In this document: positions 7,827-17,936 of the stretch, in pieces
Position numbering within the stretch: the stretch's first letter is position 1
Layout: each line of letters begins with the position of its first letter
Assembly: GCF_009208585.1 (NCBI RefSeq)
Contig: NZ_WFLN01000007.1
Coordinates: 310,001 to 374,000, forward strand
Origin: Fluviispira multicolorata
Lineage (GTDB): Bacteria > Bdellovibrionota_B > Oligoflexia > Silvanigrellales > Silvanigrellaceae
DNA: 64,000 nucleotides
Direction: 5' to 3'
Position numbers and translations under genes: made by a program
Notes under the pieces: model-generated
Databases searched by the model: none
What the model was told of the DNA's origin: nothing
Seen by the model: the letters and a program-made list of their open reading frames with translations, nothing else

Positions 7827-9338
7827 ATGGCAAATTCTCAATCTAAAATCAAAAGTTTGAGTGGTCAGCTTGCAGTATTGGTCATTATTCCTATTTTTTT
7901 TATAGTTATAATGAGTATATTAGGCTGGCAAGGAATTAAAACACAAAATGATAATCTAAATTATATTGCTCATCAGCGCATAAAAACTGTTAATATCATA
8001 ACTGAATTACGATTTAATATTACAAATACTGCTCGTCTTCTTTGGATAGCAAATGCAAATCAAGAAAATAAAGAAGAAAGAGAAAGAAAAATAAAAGAAG
8101 TAAAAACTTCTAATAAAGATTTTTATAATTTATCAGAAAGCTTTAATAAACATAATACATCTGAAAAAAATAAAGTAAAAATGAATGAAATAAATGAAGT
8201 TTGGAAAAAAAATGAAAGTGTTATTGAAAAAGTTTTGGCTTTTGTAGAGCAAGAAAAATATGAAGATGCAAGAAAGACAATGCTCACAGAATATTATCCA
8301 AACGTAAAACCGCTCATTGCAACTTTTGAAGAAATGGAAATCACATCGGCTGAAATAAATACTCAAATTGTGTCTAAGGCACTTTGGGATTCTGAAAAAA
8401 CGACGTGGTACGTAATAATTGCAGGTATTTCAGGCACATTATTTTCAATATGTTTAAGCTATATTATTTCAAAAAGACTCGTAAAAATACTCGTTCAATT
8501 ATCAGATCAAATTTCTCAATCTGGTAAAGATGTTTCTCAGGCCAGCGCATATTTATCTTCTGTCAGTCAGCAAGTATCTTCGGGAACAACTGAGGCTGCC
8601 GCCGCTCTTGAAGAAACTGTTGCTTCTGTTGAGGAACTTTCGAGTATGGTTAAACTCAATGCCGAAAATGCACAGCAGGCCGCGAAACTTTCTTTATCAA
8701 GTTATAAAACTGCTGAAGCAGGAGAAATTGAAACACAGAAATTAGCAAGATCAATGGCAGATATTTCTGAAAGTTCCAAAAAAATAGAAGAAATTACAGC
8801 TGTAATTGATAGCATTGCGTTTCAAACCAACTTACTTGCTTTAAATGCAGCTGTTGAAGCTGCTCGAGCTGGTGAACAAGGCAGAGGTTTTGCGGTTGTG
8901 GCTGAAGCTGTGCGTAATTTAGCGCAAAAAAGTGCTTCTGCTGCAAAAGATATTTCTAACTTAATTAAAGACAGCGTTGATAAAATAAAAAAAGGCGAAG
9001 AGATTGCCGATTCAACTACTGAAGTATTAAATAATATTGTTATCTCAATCAAAAAAGTATCTGAACTAAACTCTCAAATTTCATCCGCTTCGCATGAGCA
9101 AGCGAATGGAATTGTTCAAATAAGTAAAGCTATGAATGAAATAGACAGTTCAACTCAGCAAAATGCAGCTGGTTCTGAAAAAGTTGCTTCGATAGCATCA
9201 GAACTCACTCAACAAGCTCATTCTTTACATGGCTTTGTCAATCAATTAAATTCAATAATTCATGGTTTTACAAATGACGGTAAAGAAAATTTATTGCATA
9301 AGAATAAATTTTCAGAAGAGCAAATAACTCTTTCATAG
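7827..9338 (+). CDS. Methyl-accepting chemotaxis protein
   Basis: A 503-aa chemoreceptor. A first membrane segment (about residues 15-35) is followed by a mostly helical periplasmic sensor of about 150 residues, rich in Lys, Asn and Glu and resembling a four-helix-bundle ligand domain. A second membrane segment comes near residue 190-210. The cytoplasmic part is a long coiled coil with the strictly conserved hairpin tip ([35 protein letters not shown]). A clear HAMP domain is not obvious after the second membrane segment. An upstream in-frame ATG at 7803 is possible, but AAAGGGA sits six bases before the ATG at 7827. It would signal to CheA/CheW, which are not in this window. The ligand is unknown. 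Confidence 0.93.
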   Translation: MANSQSKIKSLSGQLAVLVIIPIFFIVIMSILGWQGIKTQNDNLNYIAHQRIKTVNIITELRFNITNTARLLWIANANQENKEERERKIKEVKTSNKDFYNLSESFNKHNTSEKNKVKMNEINEVWKKNESVIEKVLAFVEQEKYEDARKTMLTEYYPNVKPLIATFEEMEITSAEINTQIVSKALWDSEKTTWYVIIAGISGTLFSICLSYIISKRLVKILVQLSDQISQSGKDVSQASAYLSSVSQQVSSGTTEAAAALEETVASVEELSSMVKLNAENAQQAAKLSLSSYKTAEAGEIETQKLARSMADISESSKKIEEITAVIDSIAFQTNLLALNAAVEAARAGEQGRGFAVVAEAVRNLAQKSASAAKDISNLIKDSVDKIKKGEEIADSTTEVLNNIVISIKKVSELNSQISSASHEQANGIVQISKAMNEIDSSTQQNAAGSEKVASIASELTQQAHSLHGFVNQLNSIIHGFTNDGKENLLHKNKFSEEQITLS

Positions 9339-9353
9339 AAAAATTAATAGAAA

Positions 9354-11333
9354 TTAATTAAATGAAATTGTATTTTCATCTGGTAAATAGTTTTTATAAT
9401 AATCATTTTTTGGTAGGCTTTCAAAAGATAAATCAATTTTAGCTAATTCATCTATTAAAAATTCTATTGCATTATCATTTTCAATTATTTTATGATTTTG
9501 TAAATTTGTAAAAGCTGATTCCATAAGCAAACGAGCAAGTCTTTCGCTTCTACTATAAGAACTGAGAATATCTTCATTGCTAAATTCGGGAAAAGAGTTT
9601 AGTAAAGATTGTAGACGAGCAATTTTATAGTAAACAAGAGCTGAATAATCAATATAGCATCTTTTACACTCAAGATAATTTTTCTGTATTAAAGCATGTA
9701 AATATAACTTTGTTTTTTTTGTTACAGTTTCAATTTCAGTTAAATCAAATTCTGTCTGTCTATTTACAATATAAAATTTTTCATTCCAATTTAGATTGGA
9801 TTTTATATTTAAAAGATTTTGACTTCTTTCAAGAAATGCTGTTCGGAGTAATGTTATATATGAATTCGTATTTTGTATGAAATATTGTAAATGTGAATAG
9901 ACTATTTTTTTATCTACAAAACTCATTGCAGTAGCTAATACGGAGAGATGAAGAATAAAATATCTTTCAAAGTATGCGAAAGATAAAAGAGATTTACTTG
10001 AAGAGCAATAAATTAATTCTTGGACTACATTTGCTTTTAAAAATAATTCATTTATCATCAAGTTTTTTCTTGTTTCCCAGGCTTCGCTATCGATTTCTTG
10101 TTCATTCGTACTTTCAATTAAAAAATTGTTAAAATAATTTTCTGTATCTAAAAGAGCAGCATTTATTTTTTCTTCAGTTTCTGGTAAAATTATGGCATTA
10201 ATTTTATTTTTAAATGAAATGATTGTTTTTTCCCAATTTTTTATATAATTCGTATCTTTAAACCATTTATTTAATAAATGTGATTTTTCATTAATACAAG
10301 ATTGGTTTGGAATTGGAAAAAGCTGACTTAGATTAGCAAGCTTTTCAAAATAGTCAGGAATTGAATTTTGTGACATAGATTCGTCTTGAATTTCAATAGA
10401 ATTATTTGATATAATATTATATTTTAAATATGTCTCTGAGCTATTAATAATATTTAAACTATTTAGAAGTGTTGTGTTAATTTGTTTGCTTAATTTAAAA
10501 CTATTCCACCATGAATAAGAACTTAAATTATTTTTAGCAAGAATTTTATTTTCATCGTAAAAGTAAGTTGGCTTTAAAATTTCCAATATATTTATAAGTT
10601 TAATGATATCTAATGATTCTAGGTAATCTATTGCAATATTTTGTTTTAAATAATTACAAAAAATTCCGGATCTGTCTGTGTGCTTAGAATGTTCTTCTGC
10701 ACTAAAATTCATTAAAATTGAGTGATTGAATTGATCTTCAATTTGGTGAATATTTTTTACTTGAAAATTTGTTTTTATAATTATATATTGAGTTCTTTTA
10801 TTATAAATATAATCTATTGCTTGGCAAAGATAATTATATGATTGTAACCATATATTTTGAATTGTGAGATGATCTTGAAAATAGTTTCTATCAATATTAT
10901 CTTTATTATTATGTTCGGAAAGAGCTTGAGCTCCAAAAATAAGTAAAATCCAACGTAGAAAAAGATTAGGTTCAATTTTTTTGTCAATAGATATAACATC
11001 AAATAAGAAAGTTTTTATATCATCAATTTTATTACTAAATTTGTCGATTAAGACATTTGTCTCATTTTGTTTATTAAAATTATTATTTTGATTGTAAATT
11101 AAAAGTATTTGATTAAATTCACACTCTAGCAAATCAAATTGATCATGCAGGGATTGTAGCTTAATTTTTTCTTCGTCGTTTATTTGATAGAAATCAGGAT
11201 CTTTTATAAAAATTTTAGAAATAGGCCATTTAATTGGAATAAAGCCGTTGAATTCATGATCATTTAATGATATTAAAGCTAAGGATATCTTATTAATAAG
11301 AGGAATGTCATGGGATATTTTTAAATTATCCAT
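9354..11333 (-). CDS. Hypothetical protein, 659 aa, unrecognised
   Basis: Not recognised. It is very rich in Asn, Ile, Leu, Lys and Glu and looks mainly alpha-helical, with no signal peptide, no clear membrane segment and no catalytic motif I can name. A Trp-rich patch (YSWWNSF) lies in the middle, and a short charged helix containing SYSRSERLARLLMES comes near the C-terminus. It is transcribed alone: the chemoreceptor converges on its 3' end and 107 bases separate its start from the M13 peptidase gene downstream of the ggt operon. Codon use is as AT-rich as the neighbours. It could be a lineage-specific cytoplasmic structural or interaction protein. Confidence 0.75.
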   Translation of the reverse strand: MDNLKISHDIPLINKISLALISLNDHEFNGFIPIKWPISKIFIKDPDFYQINDEEKIKLQSLHDQFDLLECEFNQILLIYNQNNNFNKQNETNVLIDKFSNKIDDIKTFLFDVISIDKKIEPNLFLRWILLIFGAQALSEHNNKDNIDRNYFQDHLTIQNIWLQSYNYLCQAIDYIYNKRTQYIIIKTNFQVKNIHQIEDQFNHSILMNFSAEEHSKHTDRSGIFCNYLKQNIAIDYLESLDIIKLINILEILKPTYFYDENKILAKNNLSSYSWWNSFKLSKQINTTLLNSLNIINSSETYLKYNIISNNSIEIQDESMSQNSIPDYFEKLANLSQLFPIPNQSCINEKSHLLNKWFKDTNYIKNWEKTIISFKNKINAIILPETEEKINAALLDTENYFNNFLIESTNEQEIDSEAWETRKNLMINELFLKANVVQELIYCSSSKSLLSFAYFERYFILHLSVLATAMSFVDKKIVYSHLQYFIQNTNSYITLLRTAFLERSQNLLNIKSNLNWNEKFYIVNRQTEFDLTEIETVTKKTKLYLHALIQKNYLECKRCYIDYSALVYYKIARLQSLLNSFPEFSNEDILSSYSRSERLARLLMESAFTNLQNHKIIENDNAIEFLIDELAKIDLSFESLPKNDYYKNYLPDENTISFN

Positions 11334-11440
11334 ATTTAATCCTTTAAATTTAAATTTGAAAAGATAAACAAATTTTGAGGAGTGTAATTGAAGTTACAAA
11401 GAAAATCAAAAAAAAGTGAAATAAAAATTATAGTTAATTA

Positions 11441-13456
11441 TTACCAGAGAATAATACGATCATTGTCATCAAGAGTCATGGGGTCGCCTGTTGTGCAAGA
11501 AAATGTTTTTTCAAAATCTTTAGATAGTTTCATTTGTAGGTTGACACGCGCTTCATTTGGAGAATGATAATCTCCTTTTAGGAGAAACTCTCTTATTTTT
11601 GGAGTTGCTACCCAACACCAATTGCGTGCATACTGTATGTAAAAATCTTTTTGCTCAGAAATACGTGAAGTTTTTGGATTTGGAAATGCAGTTTTAAATG
11701 AATTGGTGACGCCGACAAAATCAGCGATATTTTCTCCAAGTGTTAATTCACCGTCAATTCCATTTAAATTAAATAGATTTTTTATTTTCTGGGTTTTTTC
11801 TTTAAATAATTTTAAATCTTTTTCATTCATCCACGGTGCAAGTACTCCATTTTCATCATAACGAGAGCCTTGATCATCAACGGAGTGTCCTATTTCATGG
11901 GCAACAAGCATACCAAATGCACCCAAATTCGCTATGTCAGATTTTTCAGGATCAAAAAAAGGAGGGTGCAATATGCCAAGTGGCATAACAAATTGATTGG
12001 ATGTTGGTTCATAATAAGCATTTATTTCAAGTGGTGACATGCCCCACTCATTTTTATTACGTTGAGTTGATATTTCAGATAGCAATTTCTTAAATTTATT
12101 TTTTTTTATTAACTCTGAATTTTCTATAAATTTATCAGACTTTAAATGAGCTATATTTTCTAAATTCCAATCTTTTATGTTATCAGGTTTTAAAACTTGA
12201 AAAGTCATTTTATTTATTTTTGTAAGAGCTTTTTTCTTAGCTTTCTGAGAAAGCCATTTATTATGAGAAATTCTTTCGTAGGTTGTATTTTTTATTTTAT
12301 AAATAAGTTTTTTAACGCGTTCTGTTGGAAAATTTTTATAATATTTCTCTACAATTTCAAAATCTAAACTTCTTTCTAAAGTTTCTGAAGTGATACTTAT
12401 ACATTGGTTCGTAATTGCTTCTTCAACGGGAGCAGAGCCAAAGTATTTGCTTTTAAAGGCTTCTGACGTTTTATAATAATCTGGATAAGAATATTTGATA
12501 ATATTATCTGATAAGTTAGTCCAAAGAGTAAGGGCATGCAGTTCATCTTGTGAAGCTTTTTTGAGTTCTAAGTCTAAAGCTTTAAATGTTTTAAGAAGCA
12601 TATTGCTAATTGTAACTTGTTTGGGAATATTTTTTAATATTAAATTTAAGTATAAATTTGGATATTTTTGAATTATTACTTTTCTTTCTATAGTATTATC
12701 CTTGGTTTCGAGCTCTCTTATTTCAGCTTGAGTAGGGAAAGATTGAGCAATGTTTTTTTCGAATTTTATAATATAACTTGCTAACATTTTAGTGTTTATT
12801 AATTGAAATTTTTCAAAGAAATTTTCAATGACTTTTTCGTAATCTGACATGAGTTGCGGATTATCATAAAATTCTTTTATGTGTAAACTAATATCGTAAC
12901 TTAGAGCAAGATCTCTTTTGTATGGATTTCTAGGATTGCTATCTTGATAAAGAGTTATTAATCCATGAACTCCTTCAAGGGAGTCCGTTGCAAATTTTTC
13001 TAATATCTGATTGCGATTTAAAGATTTTATTTTTTTAAAATACAGATCTAAATATGCTAGTTCTTCTTTTTTTCGTGAATTTATGTTAAGACAAGAGTCA
13101 TAAAATGTTTTTATCATGTTTTGGCGTTCAGACATGTCTTTTAATTTATTTAGATATGTTATATATGTATATCTTTGATATTTAATTTTTTCATGAGAAT
13201 CATCAAAACTAAAAATATAGTGACTACGACTTTCGGGTAGATAAAATTTTTCGATTTCTTTTGAGCAAACATAATCATAAAAATTGCGGCAAGGAGAAAC
13301 ATTTGCATTTAATTGAAATTCTCTTTTATTAGGAATACTGAAATCAGCATCGGGAATGGTTTTTATTGCATTTTGAGTTGACTGACAAGAATTCAAGAAA
13401 AAAAATAAAGTAAGGAGTGTGCACTTAGAAAGTATATTTTTAACTACGATATGCAT
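11441..13456 (-). CDS. M13-family (neprilysin-like) zinc metallopeptidase, lipoprotein
   Basis: M13 peptidases cut short peptides with zinc. The zinc motif HEIGH lies near residue 517 (MLVAHEIGHSVDDQG), the third ligand Glu is in LGENIADF near residue 574, and the substrate-binding NAYY plus PLGILHPPFF lies between the N- and C-terminal domains. The N-terminus is a lipoprotein signal (hydrophobic LLTLFFFLNSC with Cys as lipid site), so it is probably anchored in the outer membrane facing the periplasm or outside. Length 671 aa is normal. It begins 18 bases after ggt on the same strand, so the two exported peptide-degrading enzymes likely form one transcript. Confidence 0.92.
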   Translation of the reverse strand: MHIVVKNILSKCTLLTLFFFLNSCQSTQNAIKTIPDADFSIPNKREFQLNANVSPCRNFYDYVCSKEIEKFYLPESRSHYIFSFDDSHEKIKYQRYTYITYLNKLKDMSERQNMIKTFYDSCLNINSRKKEELAYLDLYFKKIKSLNRNQILEKFATDSLEGVHGLITLYQDSNPRNPYKRDLALSYDISLHIKEFYDNPQLMSDYEKVIENFFEKFQLINTKMLASYIIKFEKNIAQSFPTQAEIRELETKDNTIERKVIIQKYPNLYLNLILKNIPKQVTISNMLLKTFKALDLELKKASQDELHALTLWTNLSDNIIKYSYPDYYKTSEAFKSKYFGSAPVEEAITNQCISITSETLERSLDFEIVEKYYKNFPTERVKKLIYKIKNTTYERISHNKWLSQKAKKKALTKINKMTFQVLKPDNIKDWNLENIAHLKSDKFIENSELIKKNKFKKLLSEISTQRNKNEWGMSPLEINAYYEPTSNQFVMPLGILHPPFFDPEKSDIANLGAFGMLVAHEIGHSVDDQGSRYDENGVLAPWMNEKDLKLFKEKTQKIKNLFNLNGIDGELTLGENIADFVGVTNSFKTAFPNPKTSRISEQKDFYIQYARNWCWVATPKIREFLLKGDYHSPNEARVNLQMKLSKDFEKTFSCTTGDPMTLDDNDRIILW

Positions 13457-13474
13457 AACTCACCTTTATTTAGC

Positions 13475-15232
13475 TTACCAAACTCCGACTGCAGCATCTC
13501 CTTCAGAACGTGGGTCGCTGCTTCCTAAAAAACGATTTTCTATGTTTTTTTGCACAGTTTGTAGTGAACCATATGGATTGACTCTTTCTATATCATGCCC
13601 CATCTTTTTTAAAACCTCTAAGGTTTCATATGCAATTCCATCTTCATAATAAAATTTATCGGGCCAGAGTTGCCTGTGAAAGCGAGGATAAGAAGCTAAA
13701 GATGCAATATTTTTTTGATAATCTATGAAGCCTGTGATCATGAGAAGGGACTGCGTGATAATTCTGCTGCCACCTGGTGCTCCTGTGGCAAGAATGGCTT
13801 CTTTCTTAGAGTTTAATAAGATTGTGGGAGTCATAGAACTGAGCGGACGTTTTTGCGGTTCGATTGAATTCTTAGCTCCTTGTACCAGGCCAAATGAATT
13901 TGCAGCTCCAACTTTTGCAGTGAAATCATCCATTTCATTATTCAAAAGTATGCCTGTTCCTTTTGCGGTTTTCCCATTTCCATAATAATAATTGAGTGTA
14001 TAAGTATTAGAAACCATATTGCCAAACTTATCAACGACAGAGTAGTGAGTTGTATTGCCATCTTGATTGCTTTCCCGACGAATGCCTTCTTTTTGGACAA
14101 TTTCAGAAGGAATATGGTTTTTTAAATCAATTTTTTGAAATATTTCTTTTGCATATTTTTTAGAAATTAATTTTTCAATGGGATTTTTTACAAAATCAGG
14201 ATCACCTAAAGAATTATTTCTATCATAATAAGCAAAATTCATAGCTTCACTTAAAATATGAAAATATTCTGCGCTGCGGAAAGGAATTTTTTTAAAATCA
14301 TAATTTTCTAAGATATTTAATATCTCTATTAAAGTAACACCACCAGAGCTTGGTGGGGGCACTGATAAAACTGTAAAGCCATTGTATGTTCCTTCGATGG
14401 GAGACATTTCAATTGCTTTATAATCTTGAAGATCTTTTAAAGTCATAATGCCTTTATGTGTTTTAACATCTTCCACTATTTTTTTAGCGATACTGCCTCT
14501 ATAAAAAGCATCAGTTCCTTTATTTGCGATCTCTTCTAATGTGTTTGCAAGATCTTTTTGATATAAAGTCTCACCTGGATTATAGGGCTCTTTATTTTTC
14601 TTAAAAAATATACGTGTAGATTCTTCATTTTTTTGTAAATGTTTCATACTTTCTGTTAGAGAAATGGATAATGCATGAGTGACTGTAATGCCATTACGAG
14701 CTAAATTTATTGCTGGCTCCATTACTTTTTTTAAAGGAAGAGTGCCATATTTTTTGAGAGCGAGGTTTAAACCATAAACTGTTCCTGGCACACCGGCTCC
14801 ATTATAGCTTGTTGTGATTTCATCTACATTAACACGTCCTTTTTTATCTAAAAACATATCTTTAGTTGCGGCAAACGGTGCTTTTTCTCTATAATTAATA
14901 ACAATAGATTTCTTTTCTTTGTTTAACCAAACGAGCATAAAGCCTCCTCCACCAATATTTCCAGCCTTTGGTAAGGTGACGGCGAGGGCGTAACCAACGG
15001 CAACCGCAGCATCTACAGCATTGCCTCCTTGTTTTAATATTTTTGCTCCGATTTCAGAAGCTGTTTTTTCTTGGCTTGCAACCATTCCTTGTTCAGAGTA
15101 TTCGGGATGAAAAATTTGGAAGGATTCTTCAATAGGGAAACTACTAGCTGAGATTGCTTTATTAGAAATAAATAGGATTAAAAATAAGATTATTTTTGTT
15201 TTTATAACGAGTTTTCTAGGTTCTTTTTTCAT
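13475..15232 (-). CDS. ggt: Gamma-glutamyltransferase (exported)
   Basis: Gamma-glutamyltranspeptidase cleaves or transfers the gamma-glutamyl group of glutathione and related peptides in the periplasm. It is made as a precursor that cuts itself before a Thr. Here the Thr lies near residue 394 in DGNTTHYSVVD, followed by the oxyanion/substrate parts PLSSMTPTI and GAPGGSRIITQ. The N-terminal large-subunit mark GGNAVDAAVA and the NIGGGGFM loop are clear. A cleavable signal peptide (KIILFLILFISNKAISA) is present. Length 585 aa is typical. It is the first gene of a two-gene operon with the M13 lipoprotein, suggesting scavenging of glutathione or peptides as amino acid source. Confidence 0.95.
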   Translation of the reverse strand: MKKEPRKLVIKTKIILFLILFISNKAISASSFPIEESFQIFHPEYSEQGMVASQEKTASEIGAKILKQGGNAVDAAVAVGYALAVTLPKAGNIGGGGFMLVWLNKEKKSIVINYREKAPFAATKDMFLDKKGRVNVDEITTSYNGAGVPGTVYGLNLALKKYGTLPLKKVMEPAINLARNGITVTHALSISLTESMKHLQKNEESTRIFFKKNKEPYNPGETLYQKDLANTLEEIANKGTDAFYRGSIAKKIVEDVKTHKGIMTLKDLQDYKAIEMSPIEGTYNGFTVLSVPPPSSGGVTLIEILNILENYDFKKIPFRSAEYFHILSEAMNFAYYDRNNSLGDPDFVKNPIEKLISKKYAKEIFQKIDLKNHIPSEIVQKEGIRRESNQDGNTTHYSVVDKFGNMVSNTYTLNYYYGNGKTAKGTGILLNNEMDDFTAKVGAANSFGLVQGAKNSIEPQKRPLSSMTPTILLNSKKEAILATGAPGGSRIITQSLLMITGFIDYQKNIASLASYPRFHRQLWPDKFYYEDGIAYETLEVLKKMGHDIERVNPYGSLQTVQKNIENRFLGSSDPRSEGDAAVGVW

Positions 15233-15332
15233 AAATAACTCATACCTTTTGATAAAATGATAATAAATAAGATAGGTAGGAGTTTAATTTATCAAGCGTT
15301 AAAAATAAAATCAATCTTGTAATTATGAAAAG

Positions 15333-16016
15333 TTAAAAAAGAAAGGGGTCGTCTTGTTTCGTGTCTTCTATAAGTTTTGCATTTTCTCCATAAACAGTTT
15401 TTCGAACAATATTTCTCTCATCTGTTGTTGTGAATTTATTTTCTAATACACCCCAAAAAGATTGAGCTATATCATCTGATAATTTCTGCTGTGAAATAGA
15501 ATTTGAGCAATTTGTGAACTCTTCAAAGCACTTTGTAATATTTTCTAAACTTTGTCTTACACTGTCTTGAAATTGGAGAGCCATAATTACAGGTGCAATC
15601 ATATTTGCAAGCTCTTTATCGGATTCTGAAAGTTTTTCGAGTTGCTTTGAAAGTCCACTTGTCTTTGCGCCAATTTCTTTATATCGATCGCTTTCGCCCA
15701 GTCTTTTAGCGGCATCTAAATCTCCAGCAGATGCGCTTTCAAATATTTTATCTGCAATTGAGTTTGCTTCGACAGCCATTTTTTCAACTTCTTTTTGCTC
15801 TTGAGTGCCTTCTTGATACATGCTCGTTATTAAACCTTTTACAGTTTGTGCTTGATCTGAAGAAAGACTGGACACGGTTTCCATTTTATTGCCAATTTCA
15901 AGAGCAGCTTTTTCGGTTTTGCTTACAACGTTTTTTAATATTGTATCTGTGATTTTTATAAGATCTTTGGCAATTGATACAAAATTTTCATGAGAGAGTT
16001 GAAGTTTATCTGACAT
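15333..16016 (-). CDS. CheZ-like chemotaxis phosphatase candidate
   Basis: A 227-aa, largely helical protein. The segment ALQFQDSVRQSLENI has the spacing of the CheZ catalytic motif, D-x-x-x-Q (Asp and Gln of QDLTGQ in E. coli CheZ), and the short acidic C-terminus DDPFLF recalls the tethered CheY-binding tail. This suggests removal of phosphate from CheY-P in the cytoplasm. Other proteins with LQFQD motifs belong to looser chemotaxis-associated families, so the match is not exclusive. It starts nine bases after the flagellin gene ends, in the same operon, which ties its dose to flagellin expression. Confidence 0.6.
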   Translation of the reverse strand: MSDKLQLSHENFVSIAKDLIKITDTILKNVVSKTEKAALEIGNKMETVSSLSSDQAQTVKGLITSMYQEGTQEQKEVEKMAVEANSIADKIFESASAGDLDAAKRLGESDRYKEIGAKTSGLSKQLEKLSESDKELANMIAPVIMALQFQDSVRQSLENITKCFEEFTNCSNSISQQKLSDDIAQSFWGVLENKFTTTDERNIVRKTVYGENAKLIEDTKQDDPFLF

Positions 16017-16024
16017 ATGTTACC

Positions 16025-16870
16025 TTATCTTCCTTCAAGGAGTGTGAGAGCCATTCGTGATGTTTGGTTTGCTTGCTGAAGGACACTGGTACCAGATTGA
16101 AGTAATATTGAATTTCTTGTTAATTCGGAGCTTTCTTCTGCAATATCAACATCTTTAATGCGGCTGTTCGCGGCACTTAAATTTTCGACAGTGGTTCCTA
16201 TACTGTTAATTGTCGATCCGAGTCTGTTTTGGAGAGCTCCCAAATCTGCTCGTATTGCACTTACATAATCTATTGCAGTTTCTATAGCAGTGAGTGAATG
16301 TTGAGCTCCTTTTTTAGTATCAAGAGATAATTCTGAAACTCCAAGTCTATTGGTTTTTACGTCTGCCTTAAAGGAATTATATTCAAGACGATCTACACCT
16401 AAAATATTGTCACCACCTGTATTAATTTGAATTTCAAGAATTCCTCCTGTTCCATCAAGCAGCTGAGTTCCATTAAATTCAGTTGCATAGGCTATTCTAT
16501 CAATTTCATCTTTAAGGGCTTGGTATTCAATATCAAGGTAGACTCGTTCTTTAGGGCCAATCGTATCGGAAGCAGCTTGTACACCAAGCTCACGCATGCG
16601 AATGAGCATGTTTTGAACTTCATTCATACCACCTTCAGCGGTTTGAATAAGGCTAATTCCATCATTTGCATTTCGTTGTGCTTGTTGTAAGCCTCTTATT
16701 TTTGAGCGTAATTTTTCACTTATGGCAAGGCCGGCTGCGTCATCTGCAGCTTTGTTAATTCGAAAGCCCGACGCTAATCTTTCCAAACTCTGATCGAGCA
16801 TTTTGCGTGTGTTGCGCATATGTCTCTGGTTCGTAATTGAGGTTACGTTGGTCATTATCCGATAGCCCAT
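16025..16870 (-). CDS. fliC: Flagellin
   Basis: The filament subunit. The N-terminal D0/D1 region (GYRIMTNVTSITNQRHM, then SGFRINKAADDAAGLAISE) and the C-terminal D1/D0 region (ENLSAANSRIKDVDIAEESS through SVLQQANQTSRMALTLL) are textbook. At 281 aa it is short because the variable D2/D3 middle is almost absent. The surface is therefore nearly bare core. A GTG four codons upstream would add MEKA, but the ATG at 16870 follows GGAG at good spacing and gives the usual flagellin start. A CheZ-like gene follows at nine bases. A TTGACA box occurs in the upstream region on the minus strand, but no convincing sigma-28 promoter was seen. Confidence 0.96.
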   Translation of the reverse strand: MGYRIMTNVTSITNQRHMRNTRKMLDQSLERLASGFRINKAADDAAGLAISEKLRSKIRGLQQAQRNANDGISLIQTAEGGMNEVQNMLIRMRELGVQAASDTIGPKERVYLDIEYQALKDEIDRIAYATEFNGTQLLDGTGGILEIQINTGGDNILGVDRLEYNSFKADVKTNRLGVSELSLDTKKGAQHSLTAIETAIDYVSAIRADLGALQNRLGSTINSIGTTVENLSAANSRIKDVDIAEESSELTRNSILLQSGTSVLQQANQTSRMALTLLEGR

Positions 16871-17092
16871 AGCCTTCTCCACTTCTTTCTATATGCAATA
16901 GGAATAGGTTCTCTTTTTTAACGCTATCAAAAAATGCTTAATTTAAAAGCGTTTGGTGTCAATTCTGTGGTAGGTATATAACTCCATACAATTTCTATGA
17001 TTAATTAGGAAAGTCCTATTTTCGTGTTACAATTCATGAAGGTTTCTTCATTCAACTCTTAAATTTTGTTTTTTTCAAAAAGGACACGTGCA

Positions 17093-17881
17093 ATGATAAA
17101 TGTCGAAAATAATCGTTTTCCGCATAGCGCAGAGTTATTCAGATTTTGTAAAGAAGTACTTACATTAAGAAAAAGTACGCCCGAAAAAGTAACAGACCAA
17201 GATGTTGGCGCTCTCCTTGGCTTCGACCCTGCTGATTGTACTCACTGGAAATATGGCCGAAAAAATATTAAATCAATTCAAAATATCAATCAACTTGCTA
17301 ATGCTCTCGAGGTTGATCCTAGAAATTTAATTGATATATCACTGGGAAAAAATGTTTTATATGATGCTTTATTTGAATATCAAGGTTATGGAGAATTTTT
17401 AAACAGTGCTGATGAACGAAATACGCTCATGCAAGAAGCAAATCGAATAATAGAACTTGCTAATATTAAGGCCGTTCCTGTACTCTTGCCCGAGTTGTCA
17501 CAAGTGTTACCTGATGTAGAATTAAAAGCTCAAGAAGATCAAAAGGAGATTGTTCAATCTCGCTATGAAAATGGAAAGTGTTTAATTTCTTGGCAAAAAG
17601 GAGAGCGATTTGGAACCGCACTCCGGTTTTTATTAGCGCGTGAGTTTGCTTTGGTGTTATTGAGTTCTGAGACATTAAAGTCAGAACTTCCGCAAGGAAA
17701 AAATACAAATTTTGCGAACACTCTAGCTCTTTTCTTGCTTATGCCGTCGCATTTGTTACAAATTGCTTGTAGCCAATGTGATCCTGCTCGCGACACAGTA
17801 GAGCAATTGATGGATCTTTTTTGGCTGAGCCGCACTCTTGTGAACATTCGGCTTAAAGACTTTTTGATTTATAGAAACTAA
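17093..17881 (+). CDS. XRE-type DNA-binding protein with degenerate ImmA/IrrE-like domain
   Basis: Residues about 10-85 look like an XRE helix-turn-helix (KVTDQDVGALLGFDPADCTH, WKYGRKNI). The C-terminal part resembles an ImmA/IrrE peptidase: RFLLAREFALVLL aligns with the usual R-F-x-x-A-H-E-x-x-H helix, and NTLALFLLMPSHLL matches the later A-x-x-LLMP helix. Both zinc His residues are gone (R183 and L187), while Glu184 remains, so it is probably not a protease. It may be a regulator that kept the sensory fold. Start chosen at the ATG with AAAAGGA nine bases upstream, over a TTG at 17066. It stands 55 bases from the next gene, likely co-transcribed. Confidence 0.6.
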   Translation: MINVENNRFPHSAELFRFCKEVLTLRKSTPEKVTDQDVGALLGFDPADCTHWKYGRKNIKSIQNINQLANALEVDPRNLIDISLGKNVLYDALFEYQGYGEFLNSADERNTLMQEANRIIELANIKAVPVLLPELSQVLPDVELKAQEDQKEIVQSRYENGKCLISWQKGERFGTALRFLLAREFALVLLSSETLKSELPQGKNTNFANTLALFLLMPSHLLQIACSQCDPARDTVEQLMDLFWLSRTLVNIRLKDFLIYRN

Positions 17882-17936
17882 CGGCTCTTTGATTGGTTTT
17901 CAGAGCTGTGTTTCTACTCAACTCTTGGAAACAGTT

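Noticed and set aside
16871..17092. Sigma-28 or sigma-54 promoter for flagellin
   Set aside because: TAAA- and GATA-like pieces exist on the minus strand but their spacing (13 instead of about 18 bases) does not fit; no TGGCAC-N5-TTGC seen.
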